Under the pieces are notes generated by a model, which saw nothing but the letters and a program-made list of their open reading frames with translations, made no database searches and was not told the DNA's origin. The translations under genes and the position numbers were made by a program. This document shows, piece by piece, positions 8,180-15,265 of a stretch of DNA of 35,326 bases. The stretch's first letter is position 1, and each line of letters begins with the position of its first letter. Where the stretch lies: contig DVGW01000016.1 in assembly GCA_018712515.1 (NCBI GenBank), positions 1 to 35,326 of the forward strand. Direction: 5' to 3'. This stretch comes from Aphodovivens avicola. GTDB lineage: Bacteria > Actinomycetota > Coriobacteriia > Coriobacteriales > Eggerthellaceae.

Positions 8180-8218
8180 GGGCAGCCCCCTCCCCTCGCA
8201 TGGCATTCAAACAGATCC

Positions 8219-8245
8219 ATTATAGCACAAAACCGGGGTAGACAA
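8219..8245 (-). promoter_or_regulatory. Promoter of the alanyl-tRNA editing gene
   Basis: The minus strand carries a perfect TATAAT (8224-8219). A weak -35-like TTGTCT (8245-8240) lies at a short 15-nt spacing. Its -35 region overlaps that of the divergent promoter at 8239-8266, so the two could compete for polymerase. Confidence 0.5.
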
Positions 8246-8266
8246 AACCGGTAAATCCGCTATAAT
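8239..8266 (+). promoter_or_regulatory. Promoter of the lipoprotein gene
   Basis: TAGACA (8239-8244), 16 nt, TATAAT (8261-8266), then GGAGGAAG before the ATG at 8339. The leader is about 65 nt. Confidence 0.7.
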
Positions 8267-8338
8267 GAATAAAGATACATTTGGAATTTCCGCGGCCGGG
8301 CGTCGCCTGCGCGGGACCGCTTTTTCTGGAGGAAGTTT

Positions 8339-9718
8339 ATGAAGCGTATTTTTGGCACGCCGCGGGCGCTGGCGGCGCTGCTGGCGCTGAGCCTGCTGGC
8401 CGGGTGCGGCGCGCAAAGCGGCGCGGGCGCAGCCACCGCCGAGACAGCCGCCCCCGCCCCCACCGCCGCGCCGCAGCATCTGACGGTCTACTATGCGGGC
8501 GGGGCGGACAGCCCGGCCGCCACGGCGCTGCGCGCCTATGCCGCGGCGCAGGGCGTAACGCTGCAGGAGCTGTACCCCGGCGAAGACCCCGCCGCGGCCG
8601 ACCTGGCCGTGCTGGAAGCCGAACCGGCGGACGACGGCAGCTGGAAGGACCTTACGGCCGACGCACTGCTGGCCACCGCGGCCGCGCGCGCCGGGCTGGA
8701 CGCCGAAACCCCGGTGTACGCGCTGCCGCTGGGCAAAACGCTGTATGCCTACTGGGCGGACGGCGACGTGCTGGCGGCGCTGCTGGGCGGCGAGCGCGAG
8801 GCCGTGACCGCCGACCTGCAGGCCGCGAGCTGGGACGAGTGGAGCGCCCTGGCCGAGACCGTGACCGAATGGCTGGCCGAGCCCGCCGAAACGGTGCTGA
8901 CGCTGAACGGCCGTGACTATACCCTGCCCGCCGAACGCCCCGAGGCCGCCGCGGGCCTGACCGGGGTGTTCAGCCTGTGTGAAGACAGCGTGACCGGGGG
9001 CGGCGGCCTGCCGCTGTACACCGGCGCGCTGCTGGCCGCCGGACAGGCCCGCGACGCCGACACGCTGACCGGCCCGCTGAACGGTGTGTACAGCGCGCTG
9101 ACGCTGGAACTGGAAAACGCCGCCTGGGCGGACAGCACGGCCGCCGCCATGCAGGCCGTGCAGGGGCGCACGGCGCTGTTCTGCCGCGGTTCGCTGGCAG
9201 ACTGGCTGCTGTACAGCGGCGGCGCAGCGACCGAAACGCTGTGCTGGCTGCCGGTCAAGTGCGACCTGGTCGAGAGCGACCTGGGCGAGACCGAATACAA
9301 CCTGACCGGGCTGCTGAACTACCCCGTGCTGGCCGGGGAAGCCTGGCTGGCCGTGCCCGCCGGGGCGGACGAAGCCCACACCGAGGCCGCGGCCGCCGCC
9401 ATGCTGTGGCTGTACACCAGCCAGGCCGGGGAGGAAACGCTGACCCAGACGCTGGGGCTGGTAACGCCGTGGGGCACCGCCAGCAACGACACGCCGCTGA
9501 CCGCGATGCAGGTCGAACAGGTGGGGGCGGGCATTTTGCCGGAGCCCGCGCTGGACACCGCCGCCGCGGCCGGCCTGGGCGAAGCGGCCCGCGCGCTGGC
9601 CCGGGACGAGGACGGCGCGCTGCGCACCCGCTTTACCGCCAGCCACCGCAGCGCCTGGCGCGAAGCCGCCATTGCGGCGCTGCAGCCGCCCGAAGCCCCC
9701 GAAACCACACAGGAATGA
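8339..9718 (+). CDS. Orphan solute-binding-like lipoprotein
   Basis: A 459-residue secreted lipoprotein. The signal peptide (basic MKRIFGTPR, then a hydrophobic core) ends in the lipobox LLAGC with Cys23 as the lipidated residue. An Ala/Pro/Thr-rich linker follows to about residue 45, then LTVYYAGGADSP, which starts a fold resembling extracellular solute-binding proteins. Segments such as ETPVYALPLGKTLYAYWADG and AGEAWLAVPAGADEAHTEAA match the general pattern of family 1 sugar-type binding proteins. No permease or ATPase gene is nearby, so the substrate and partner are unknown. RBS GGAGGAAG precedes ATG 8339. The composition is very Ala-rich, as in its neighbours. The solute-binding assignment is moderate; the lipoprotein call is firm. 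Confidence 0.75.
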   Translation: MKRIFGTPRALAALLALSLLAGCGAQSGAGAATAETAAPAPTAAPQHLTVYYAGGADSPAATALRAYAAAQGVTLQELYPGEDPAAADLAVLEAEPADDGSWKDLTADALLATAAARAGLDAETPVYALPLGKTLYAYWADGDVLAALLGGEREAVTADLQAASWDEWSALAETVTEWLAEPAETVLTLNGRDYTLPAERPEAAAGLTGVFSLCEDSVTGGGGLPLYTGALLAAGQARDADTLTGPLNGVYSALTLELENAAWADSTAAAMQAVQGRTALFCRGSLADWLLYSGGAATETLCWLPVKCDLVESDLGETEYNLTGLLNYPVLAGEAWLAVPAGADEAHTEAAAAAMLWLYTSQAGEETLTQTLGLVTPWGTASNDTPLTAMQVEQVGAGILPEPALDTAAAAGLGEAARALARDEDGALRTRFTASHRSAWREAAIAALQPPEAPETTQE

Positions 9719-9803
9719 CGGGATTTGGCAAAAGGTCCAACTTTCCACACCTGTACCCCCTATTCTTTCTACATGGCGGGGGGCTGAAAATTGCCGCGAA
9801 ACG

Positions 9804-9812
9804 TGATATAAT
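9804..9812 (+). promoter_or_regulatory. Extended -10 promoter upstream of the GGDEF-like gene
   Basis: TGATATAAT at 9804-9812 is a perfect -10 with the TGN extension. No good -35 lies 17 nt upstream, as is common for extended -10 promoters. It would give a leader of about 85 nt before ATG 9906. Confidence 0.5.
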
Positions 9813-9905
9813 GCTGATAATTGAGCGGATGCGGCTGCCCGTGCAGCAAAAAGCGGCCGCATCGGGCTGTAACACAGCGCCATTTTTTGCATGTGGAGGC
9901 GTAAC

Positions 9906-10706
9906 ATGGAGTATACCCGTAAGCAACTGACGGCCGAGATCGCCGGTCTGCGGCAGCTGTTTGACGATGTGAAGCTGGTGGACGCGGCAGCCCACCAGGT
10001 GCTGGACCCCGAGACGCTGGAGCCCACCGGCCCCGCCGACGAAGTCCCCGTGCTGGACGAGCGCGGCCGTGCCTGGAAACCGCTGTTCCTGGAAGATACC
10101 ACCTGCTTTACGCTGTACTGGAGCGTGCGCCCGGAAGGCCGCCCCTGCGTGCTGTGCGTGACCTATGACCTGCCCCACGCCGACGCGGGCAACACCCGCG
10201 AGGCCAACGCCTTCTACCGCCTGCTGACCCAGGCACGCGACGAGATGTGCCACGACTATGTGACCGGCGTGTACAACCGCACCCACCTGGATTCGGCGTT
10301 CCGCGGGCATGTGTCCGCCGCCGCGCGCGACGGCGAAAAGGTCAGCGCCGCGCTGGTGCGCGTCAATGAGTACGCCGCGCTGTGCCGCAGCGAGAGCGTG
10401 GCCGCCGCCGACCGCTGCCTGAACACGGCCGCCGGTGTGCTGAGCCTGGCGCTGGACGGCATGGGCACCGAGACGACGCTGATCCGCCTGGAAGACGGCG
10501 TGTTCCTGGTGGTGGCGGTGGGCGTTTCGGCCCGCGAGCTGGAAAACTGCCTGCAGGAAGCGCTGCGCAACGCGCGCCGCAATTTTGGCATCACGCTGGC
10601 CCGCCGCGGCGAATTCACGGCCACCGTGGCCTCGGCCGACTGGGTCGAGACCGGCAGCTGGGACCTGATGGTGAGCCTGGCCGAAAGCCGCCTGTACAAC
10701 CCGTAA
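9906..10706 (+). CDS. Degenerate GGDEF-like protein
   Basis: A 266-residue soluble protein. The N-terminal half (about 1-105) resembles a small sensory module. HDYVTGVYNRTHLDSAF, near residue 115, matches the DxLTGLYNRRxL opening of diguanylate cyclase (GGDEF) domains. Where the catalytic RxGGDEF loop should lie, it reads RLEDGVFLVV, so the Gly-Gly-Asp/Glu-Glu-Phe motif is lost and cyclase activity is unlikely. It may bind nucleotide or act as a regulator; this is inference. ATG 9906 follows GGAGG by six bases and is preferred over the ATG at 9891, which overlaps that ribosome site. The next gene begins 84 nt later behind a hairpin. Confidence 0.7.
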   Translation: MEYTRKQLTAEIAGLRQLFDDVKLVDAAAHQVLDPETLEPTGPADEVPVLDERGRAWKPLFLEDTTCFTLYWSVRPEGRPCVLCVTYDLPHADAGNTREANAFYRLLTQARDEMCHDYVTGVYNRTHLDSAFRGHVSAAARDGEKVSAALVRVNEYAALCRSESVAAADRCLNTAAGVLSLALDGMGTETTLIRLEDGVFLVVAVGVSARELENCLQEALRNARRNFGITLARRGEFTATVASADWVETGSWDLMVSLAESRLYNP

Positions 10707-10725
10707 CCTTTGCCCGGATAAGCAG

Positions 10726-10786
10726 ACCCCCTGCTGCACATACTGTGGACGAACGAACGTTCCACACTGTGCAGAAGGGGGTTTTT
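10726..10786 (+). terminator. Terminator-like hairpin that also holds the next gene's ribosome site
   Basis: A long imperfect hairpin pairs CCCCCTGCTGCACA with TGTGCAGAAGGGGG, extended inward through TGTGGA/TCCACA-type pairs. It is followed by TTTTTG. It ends the 9906-10706 gene, but its 3' arm (AGAAGGGGG, 10773-10781) is also the only good ribosome site for the ATG at 10791. Confidence 0.65.
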
Positions 10787-10790
10787 GTAT

Positions 10791-11243
10791 ATGCAACCGG
10801 ATACGAACCGCAGCCAGGCCGACAACGAAGCCATGCTGCAGGAGGTCGTGCAGAACACCGAACTGGGCAAAAACACGCTGGAGGAGATCATGGGCCTGAC
10901 CCATGACCAGGCGCTGAAGGACGAGATGATGCGCCAGCGCAACGCCTACCGCCGCCTGAACCAGAAGGCCCACACGGCGCTGGACGCCATCGGCTGCGAG
11001 GCCAAAGGCCAGAGCGCGGCCGCCCGCATGGGCGTGAGCATGGGCATCCGCACGCGCACGATGCTGGACAAAAGCACGCGCAACCTGGCCACGATGCTGG
11101 CCGAGGGCAGCGGCCAGGGCGTGATGGACTGCAAGCGCGCCGAGAGCGACTACCCGCTGGCCAGCCCCGGCGCGCACCGGCTGATGCAGGAGCTGTGCGA
11201 TTTCCAGACCCGCGCCGAACAGACCTGGCGCAGCTTTATTTGA
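10791..11243 (+). CDS. Conserved small helical protein of unknown function
   Basis: A 150-residue protein that looks entirely alpha-helical and soluble, with no signal peptide. The stretch IRTRTMLDKSTRNLATMLAE followed by GSGQGVMDC resembles a conserved hypothetical family I remember from Clostridia (with KTMLDNSTSKLSEMLIQG-like sequence). A ferritin-like four-helix bundle is possible, but no iron-ligand pattern is evident, so no function is assigned. ATG 10791 is preferred with AGAAGGGGG nine bases upstream; an in-frame TTG at 10785 is an alternative. The ribosome site lies in the 3' arm of the preceding hairpin. The gene stands alone on its strand before a repeat cluster. Confidence 0.65.
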   Translation: MQPDTNRSQADNEAMLQEVVQNTELGKNTLEEIMGLTHDQALKDEMMRQRNAYRRLNQKAHTALDAIGCEAKGQSAAARMGVSMGIRTRTMLDKSTRNLATMLAEGSGQGVMDCKRAESDYPLASPGAHRLMQELCDFQTRAEQTWRSFI

Positions 11244-11306
11244 CGCTGTGCCGCCGATTTTCAAAAGATAACCGCCGGAACATTCTTTTTGAATTTACGG
11301 AGGTGC

Positions 11307-11330
11307 GGCGGGCGAAATCGCCCGCCCTAC
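11307..11330 (-). repeat. Half type II hairpin repeat
   Basis: Read on the minus strand this is GTAGGGCGGGCG-ATTT-CGCCCGCC, followed outward by the constant spacer (to about 11370) also present at 4624 and 4916. The loop differs (ATTT against TTCA), but the stem is the same. The gap 11244-11735 holds only such repeats; no gene is supported. Confidence 0.75.
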
Positions 11331-11394
11331 GGAACGAGGGGAAACATGGCGGCCAACCGGGAAAACGCGCCCCCAGGCGATACCGCAAACCCCT

Positions 11395-11529
11395 GTAGGG
11401 GCCGATTCCACTGCGCCCGCAGGCGCGTTTCGGAGGCCAAAGACCGTAAGGCCCGGCTCTCAGGCCGGAGCTATCGGCCCGGTTTGCGGCGGCGCAGGGT
11501 TCCGCGAGCGGGATAAATCCCGCCCCTAC
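11395..11529. repeat. Type I paired-hairpin repeat with a 66-nt enlarged loop
   Basis: The left hairpin keeps the stem GGGCCGAT (11399-11406) and ATCGGCCC (11473-11480). The usual 5-nt loop TCCAT is replaced by 66 nt starting TCCAC. The insert contains its own short hairpins (for example GCGCC-CGCA-GGCGC). The right hairpin (11506-11529), read on the minus strand, is GTAGGGGCGGGAT-TT-ATCCCGCTC. The linker has GGTTTGCGGCGGCGC. Confidence 0.72.
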
Positions 11530-11583
11530 GAACAGATTTTATGTTTCGCGCCAGCAGGGATGGCCGCGGCCACCCGGGCGAAC

Positions 11584-11679
11584 GTAGGGCGGGATGCCCT
11601 CATCCCGCCGGACCTTGCGGCAGCGCATGTTCCACCTTTGAAATCACCAAGGTGCGGCGGGCGAAATCGCCCGCCCTGC
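11584..11679. repeat. Paired-hairpin intergenic repeat, type II
   Basis: The left hairpin (11584-11609) is GTAGGGCGGGATG-CCCT-CATCCCGCC. The right hairpin (11656-11679), read on the minus strand, is GCAGGGCGGGCG-ATTT-CGCCCGCC. This is the same stem pair as 4655-4752 in inverted order; the middle part of the linker differs. Confidence 0.75.
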
Positions 11680-11732
11680 AGGGCAACCGGAAACGGCAGC
11701 CGAAGGGGAAACGGGCGGTTTTTCGACACGCC

Positions 11733-11770
11733 AAAACGGGAGGGGGCCCTTATGGGCTCCCTCCCGTTTG
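11733..11770 (-). terminator. Terminator of the GH3-AEC operon
   Basis: The stem ACGGGAGGG (11736-11744) pairs with CCCTCCCGT (11759-11767). Read on the minus strand it is followed by TTTTGG. T-rich sequence on the plus side as well would let it act both ways. Confidence 0.75.
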
Positions 11771-11786
11771 TTTGTGTTTTGGGGCA

Positions 11787-12695
11787 TCAGCCGGTGACGG
11801 CGTACATCAGCGTCATCATGGCGATGCCGATGAGGATGCTGATCGAGTTGATCTGGGCGGCGCGGGTGCCGTCGCCGCCCGCGTTGCGGGTCAGCAGCGG
11901 GGCGACGCTCGCGACCGGGGCCATCAGCAGCACGCAGAGCGCCTGGCGGATATCGGCGGCCAGCGGCAGCAGCCAGTACACCCCGGCGGCCAGCGCCAGC
12001 ACCACGCCGTAGCGCAGCGCAAAGAAGCGCGCCATTTCGCCAAGGTCTTTTTTGCCGAAGTTGATCTCGAACAGAATGCCGATGCTGAGCATGGCCAGGA
12101 AAGCGTTGGCGTTGGCGGTCACTTCGGCCAGGCGCAGCAGCGGCGCGGGCAGGCGGATGTGCAGCGCCGCCAGCGCCAGCATGATGAGGTAGGCGTCTGT
12201 CACCGGCGAGGTGAAGATCTTTTTCAGCAGCAGTTTGGCCGAAAAGCCGCCCCGCCCGGTGATGCCTTCGGCCATGCTGTAGCTGACGCCGTAGAGATAG
12301 ATCGCCACGGCGATGTCAAACAGGCACAGGGCGGCAAAGCCGTCGGTGGAGATCAGGCCGGTGAGGAACGGGATCGCAAAATTGCCGACGTTGAAGCTGT
12401 TGGTGCTGAACAGGTAGACGAGTTTGCGCGGCGCGGGGGCGTTGCGGGCCACCGCCAGCCCGGCCGCCATCAGCACGGTGCAGGTGACGAAGCCGGTCAG
12501 AAAGCACCACAGGAAGGACGGCTGCAGTTCAAGGTCCTTGAGGCCGTTGACGGCCGTGGCGGGCATCGTGATGTAGAGGATGACCGATTTAAGGAAAGCC
12601 GAATCCTCAACGCGGAAGATGCCCACGCGCTTGAAGCCGTACCCCACGCCCAACAGCAGCAGGTATACGAACGCCTGGGTCAGTACGTTGCTCAC
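11787..12695 (-). CDS. AEC (auxin efflux carrier) family transporter
   Basis: A 302-residue inner-membrane carrier with about ten hydrophobic segments in two five-helix halves, the AEC family layout. Recognisable stretches are ILYITMPATAVNGL in the first half and APVASVAPLLTRNAGGDG plus AAQINSISILIGIAMM at the C-terminus. Family members export or exchange organic anions such as malate; the substrate here is unknown. The start is GTG at 12695, with AAGGAG just upstream inside the end of the GH3 gene; only 3 nt separate the two genes, so they are one operon. The context suggests transport linked to carbohydrate use, but AEC members are not typical sugar carriers, so this is inference. A terminator follows at 11733-11770. 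Confidence 0.85.
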   Translation of the reverse strand: MSNVLTQAFVYLLLLGVGYGFKRVGIFRVEDSAFLKSVILYITMPATAVNGLKDLELQPSFLWCFLTGFVTCTVLMAAGLAVARNAPAPRKLVYLFSTNSFNVGNFAIPFLTGLISTDGFAALCLFDIAVAIYLYGVSYSMAEGITGRGGFSAKLLLKKIFTSPVTDAYLIMLALAALHIRLPAPLLRLAEVTANANAFLAMLSIGILFEINFGKKDLGEMARFFALRYGVVLALAAGVYWLLPLAADIRQALCVLLMAPVASVAPLLTRNAGGDGTRAAQINSISILIGIAMMTLMYAVTG

Positions 12696-12698
12696 AGC

Positions 12699-14981
12699 TT
12701 ACTCCTTGTTTTGGGCTTCGGGCAGGGCGGCGCGCAGCGCGGCCAGCAGGCCGGGCAGGGCGGCCGCCGCCTGGGCCCCGCCAAAGCTGGCCATCGCGCG
12801 CAGCGGCATTGCGTCCAGCATCTGCAGCCCGGCTTCCTCGGTGATGGCCGCGTTCTCGCCGCCGCCGTTCATGCCCAGCGCGCTGCCAAAGCTCTGCAGC
12901 ACAGACTTCATCACCGGGGCGGTGCGCGCATCGCGCAGCAGGTCGCCCATGGCGGTGTTCTCGTCCACCGTCAGCGGGCGGCGGCGCGCGGTCTGGTAGT
13001 GCAGCGTCAGGCGGGCGGGGATGTTGCGGCTGGAATGGCCGATCAGCACGGTGTAATCGCCGGAGGCGGCGTACCAGCCGCCCATCTTTTCGTCATAGTA
13101 GCTCAGGTCGCGGGCGGTGAGCGTGAAGCTGACCTGCTTTTCCTCGCCGGGTTCCAGCGCCACCTTGGCAAAATGGCGCAGCTCTTTGGGCGGGCGGCCG
13201 GTCGTGCCGGTCTCGTCCGCAATGTACAGCTGCACGACCTCCTTGCCCGGGCGCGCGCCGGTGTTGCGCACCGTGACGGTCACGGTCACGCTGCCGTTTT
13301 CGTCCATCGTGTCGGCGGAGAGCGCCGCCGCCTTGTACACAAAGCCGGTGTAGGACAGCCCGTGCCCGAACGGCCAGCGCACCGGCATGCGGCGCGCGTC
13401 GTACCAGCGGTAGCCCACATAGACGCCCTCGCGGTAGTCGGCGGTGTGGCCGTCGCCGGGGAAATCGAGGTAGCAGGGGGTGTCCTCCAGCCGCAGCGGC
13501 CAACTTTCGGGCAGGCGGCCGCAGGGTTCGGCGTCTCCGTAGAGCAGCGCGTCGGCGGCGCGGCCGACGGCTTCGCCGCCGAGGTACATGCACAGGACGG
13601 CCGAGACTTCGTCCGCCCACGGGCATTCGACCGGGCTGCCGGTGTGCAGCACGACGACGGTGTTTTTCTGCACGGCGGCCACGCGGGAGATCAGGTTGTT
13701 CTGGCAGTCGGGCAGGCGCATGTGCTTGCGGTCGTAACCCTCGCTCTCAAAGCTGTCGGGCAGGCCCGCAAAGATGACGGCCACGTCTGCGGCCTCGGCG
13801 GCCTCGACAGCCCGGAGGAACTCGGCCTCCTCGCGCTGGTCGCGGTCGGTCGGGTAGCCCTCGACATATTCGACGGCGCGGCCGCGCGCGCGGGCCGCGT
13901 CGAGCGCGCTGTCGATGCGCCAGGAATTGACATGGCTGGACCCGCCGCCCTGGTAGCGCGGCACGGCCGCAAAGCCGCCGATGTACACGACCTTCTGCCC
14001 GGGGGCAAGGGGCAGCGCGCCGCGGTTCTGCAAAAGCACCGCGCACTCGGCGGCCATGGCGGCTGCGGTGTCGTGGTCGCGCGCAAGGTCGAGCTCGGGG
14101 GCCGGTTCGGCGGCGAGGTCGGCCCAGCGCAGCACAATGTTGAGCAGGCGGGCGACCGCCTTGTCAAGCATCGCCTCGGGCAGCGTGCCGTCCTTGACGG
14201 CGGCGACGATCTTCTGGTCGTTGACGCCGCCGCTGGCGGGCATCTCGAGCTCGCAGCCTGCCTTGAGCCCGGCGACACGGTCGGACACCGCGCCCCAGTC
14301 GGACATGACAAAACCGTCAAAGCCCCATTCGTCGCGCAGGATGCGGGTCAGCAGCTCGTAGCTTTCGCCCGCATAGGTGCCGTTGATGAGGTTGTAGCTG
14401 TGCATGATGGTCCAGGGGCGGGCCTTCTTGACGGCGATCTCGAACGCGGGCAGGTAGATTTCGCGCAGCGTGCGCTCGGTCATGTTGGACGAGCAGGTCA
14501 TGCGGCGGGTCTCCTGGTTGTTGGCCGCGAAATGCTTGGGCGAGGTGCCCACGCCCTGGCTCTGCACGCCGTTGATAAAGGCGGCGGACAGTTCGCCCGC
14601 AAGGGTCGGGTCCTCGGAATAATATTCAAAGTTGCGGCCGCACAGCGGGCTGCGCTTGATGTTGAGCGCCGGGCCCAGCACGACGCCGAGGCCGACGGCC
14701 TTGGCTTCTGCGCCGATGGTCTCGCCAAGGCGGCGCAGCAAATCGACGTCAAAGCTCGCGGCCGACGCGCACCCGGCCGGGAAGCAGACCGCCTTGATGC
14801 TGTCGTTGATGCCCTTGCCTTCCTCCTGCGTGCGCAGGCCGTGGGGGCCGTCCGATACCATCATGGCCGGGATGCCCAGGCGGCCGACGGCCTTGGTGTG
14901 CCAGAAGTCCGCGCCGGAGCAAAGGCCGGCTTTCTCCTCCAGCGTCATTTGGGAGATCAGTTCGGCAATATGGACAGGCAT
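12699..14981 (-). CDS. Glycoside hydrolase family 3 beta-glucosidase-type enzyme
   Basis: A 760-residue retaining glycosidase that would hydrolyse beta-linked glucosides or related sugars. No signal peptide is visible, so it probably acts in the cytoplasm. The N-terminal barrel starts ISQMTLEEKAGLCSG and carries KHFAANNQE at about 149-157 and GFDGFVMSDWG with the nucleophile Asp228. The alpha/beta sandwich domain (about 310-500) and a C-terminal fibronectin III-like domain (VVQLYIAD region) follow. ATG 14981 is chosen because AAGGAGGAG precedes it by six bases. The open frame runs upstream to 15224, but that part is basic, low-complexity, and overlaps the promoter. The exact sugar specificity cannot be read. 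It is first in an operon with the AEC carrier. Confidence 0.93.
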   Translation of the reverse strand: MPVHIAELISQMTLEEKAGLCSGADFWHTKAVGRLGIPAMMVSDGPHGLRTQEEGKGINDSIKAVCFPAGCASAASFDVDLLRRLGETIGAEAKAVGLGVVLGPALNIKRSPLCGRNFEYYSEDPTLAGELSAAFINGVQSQGVGTSPKHFAANNQETRRMTCSSNMTERTLREIYLPAFEIAVKKARPWTIMHSYNLINGTYAGESYELLTRILRDEWGFDGFVMSDWGAVSDRVAGLKAGCELEMPASGGVNDQKIVAAVKDGTLPEAMLDKAVARLLNIVLRWADLAAEPAPELDLARDHDTAAAMAAECAVLLQNRGALPLAPGQKVVYIGGFAAVPRYQGGGSSHVNSWRIDSALDAARARGRAVEYVEGYPTDRDQREEAEFLRAVEAAEAADVAVIFAGLPDSFESEGYDRKHMRLPDCQNNLISRVAAVQKNTVVVLHTGSPVECPWADEVSAVLCMYLGGEAVGRAADALLYGDAEPCGRLPESWPLRLEDTPCYLDFPGDGHTADYREGVYVGYRWYDARRMPVRWPFGHGLSYTGFVYKAAALSADTMDENGSVTVTVTVRNTGARPGKEVVQLYIADETGTTGRPPKELRHFAKVALEPGEEKQVSFTLTARDLSYYDEKMGGWYAASGDYTVLIGHSSRNIPARLTLHYQTARRRPLTVDENTAMGDLLRDARTAPVMKSVLQSFGSALGMNGGGENAAITEEAGLQMLDAMPLRAMASFGGAQAAAALPGLLAALRAALPEAQNKE

Positions 14982-15005
14982 GAGATGCTCCTCCTTCAAT
15001 TTTTT

Positions 15006-15030
15006 TGCAGCGGGCGGGCGCCCGCCTGCA
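15006..15030. promoter_or_regulatory. Candidate operator palindrome in the GH3 leader
   Basis: A 25-nt near-palindrome, TGCAGCGGGCGGGCG then CCCGCCTGCA, lies between the GH3 -10 element (15045-15040) and its ribosome site, at about the transcription start. It could be a repressor site or an mRNA hairpin. It is followed on the plus strand by TTTTT, so a terminator role on that strand is also possible. Confidence 0.4.
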
Positions 15031-15039
15031 TTTTTGACT

Positions 15040-15045
15040 ATTATA
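15040..15045 (-). promoter_or_regulatory. -10 element for the GH3 operon
   Basis: A perfect TATAAT on the minus strand lies 59 nt before the GH3 ATG. No convincing -35 is seen at the standard distance, which would suit an activator-dependent promoter. Confidence 0.5.
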
Positions 15046-15195
15046 CACCCTGAGGGAGCGGATTGGATAGATATTTTGTGAAAATTTACAACAAATGCTG
15101 TATTTTTCCGCCTTTTCGCACGCCCGGCGCGGGCATTTTTGTTCTTGCACGGCGCACAGGTGGCCCCGGGGCGGGAACAAAACCGCAAAAAAATC

Positions 15196-15224
15196 TTGTC
15201 AAGCCGCCGCAAACGTGCTAACAT
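15196..15224 (+). promoter_or_regulatory. gdhA promoter
   Basis: TTGTCA (15196-15201), 17 nt, TAACAT (15219-15224). AAAGGAG (15250-15256) then precedes the gdhA ATG at 15266. Confidence 0.7.
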
Positions 15225-15265
15225 AAAAACCGGTGACGAAACTTATATAAAGGAGTTGTTGTAAC

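Noticed and set aside
6661..8254. Open reading frame of 531 codons on the plus strand opposite the alanyl-tRNA editing gene
   Set aside because: Runs through repeats and then antisense to a gene with intact zinc motifs.
11541..15053. Open reading frame of 1170 codons on the plus strand opposite the GH3 and AEC genes
   Set aside because: Shadow of two well-supported minus-strand genes, with low-complexity His/Gln/Arg/Gly composition and a start inside the repeat cluster.
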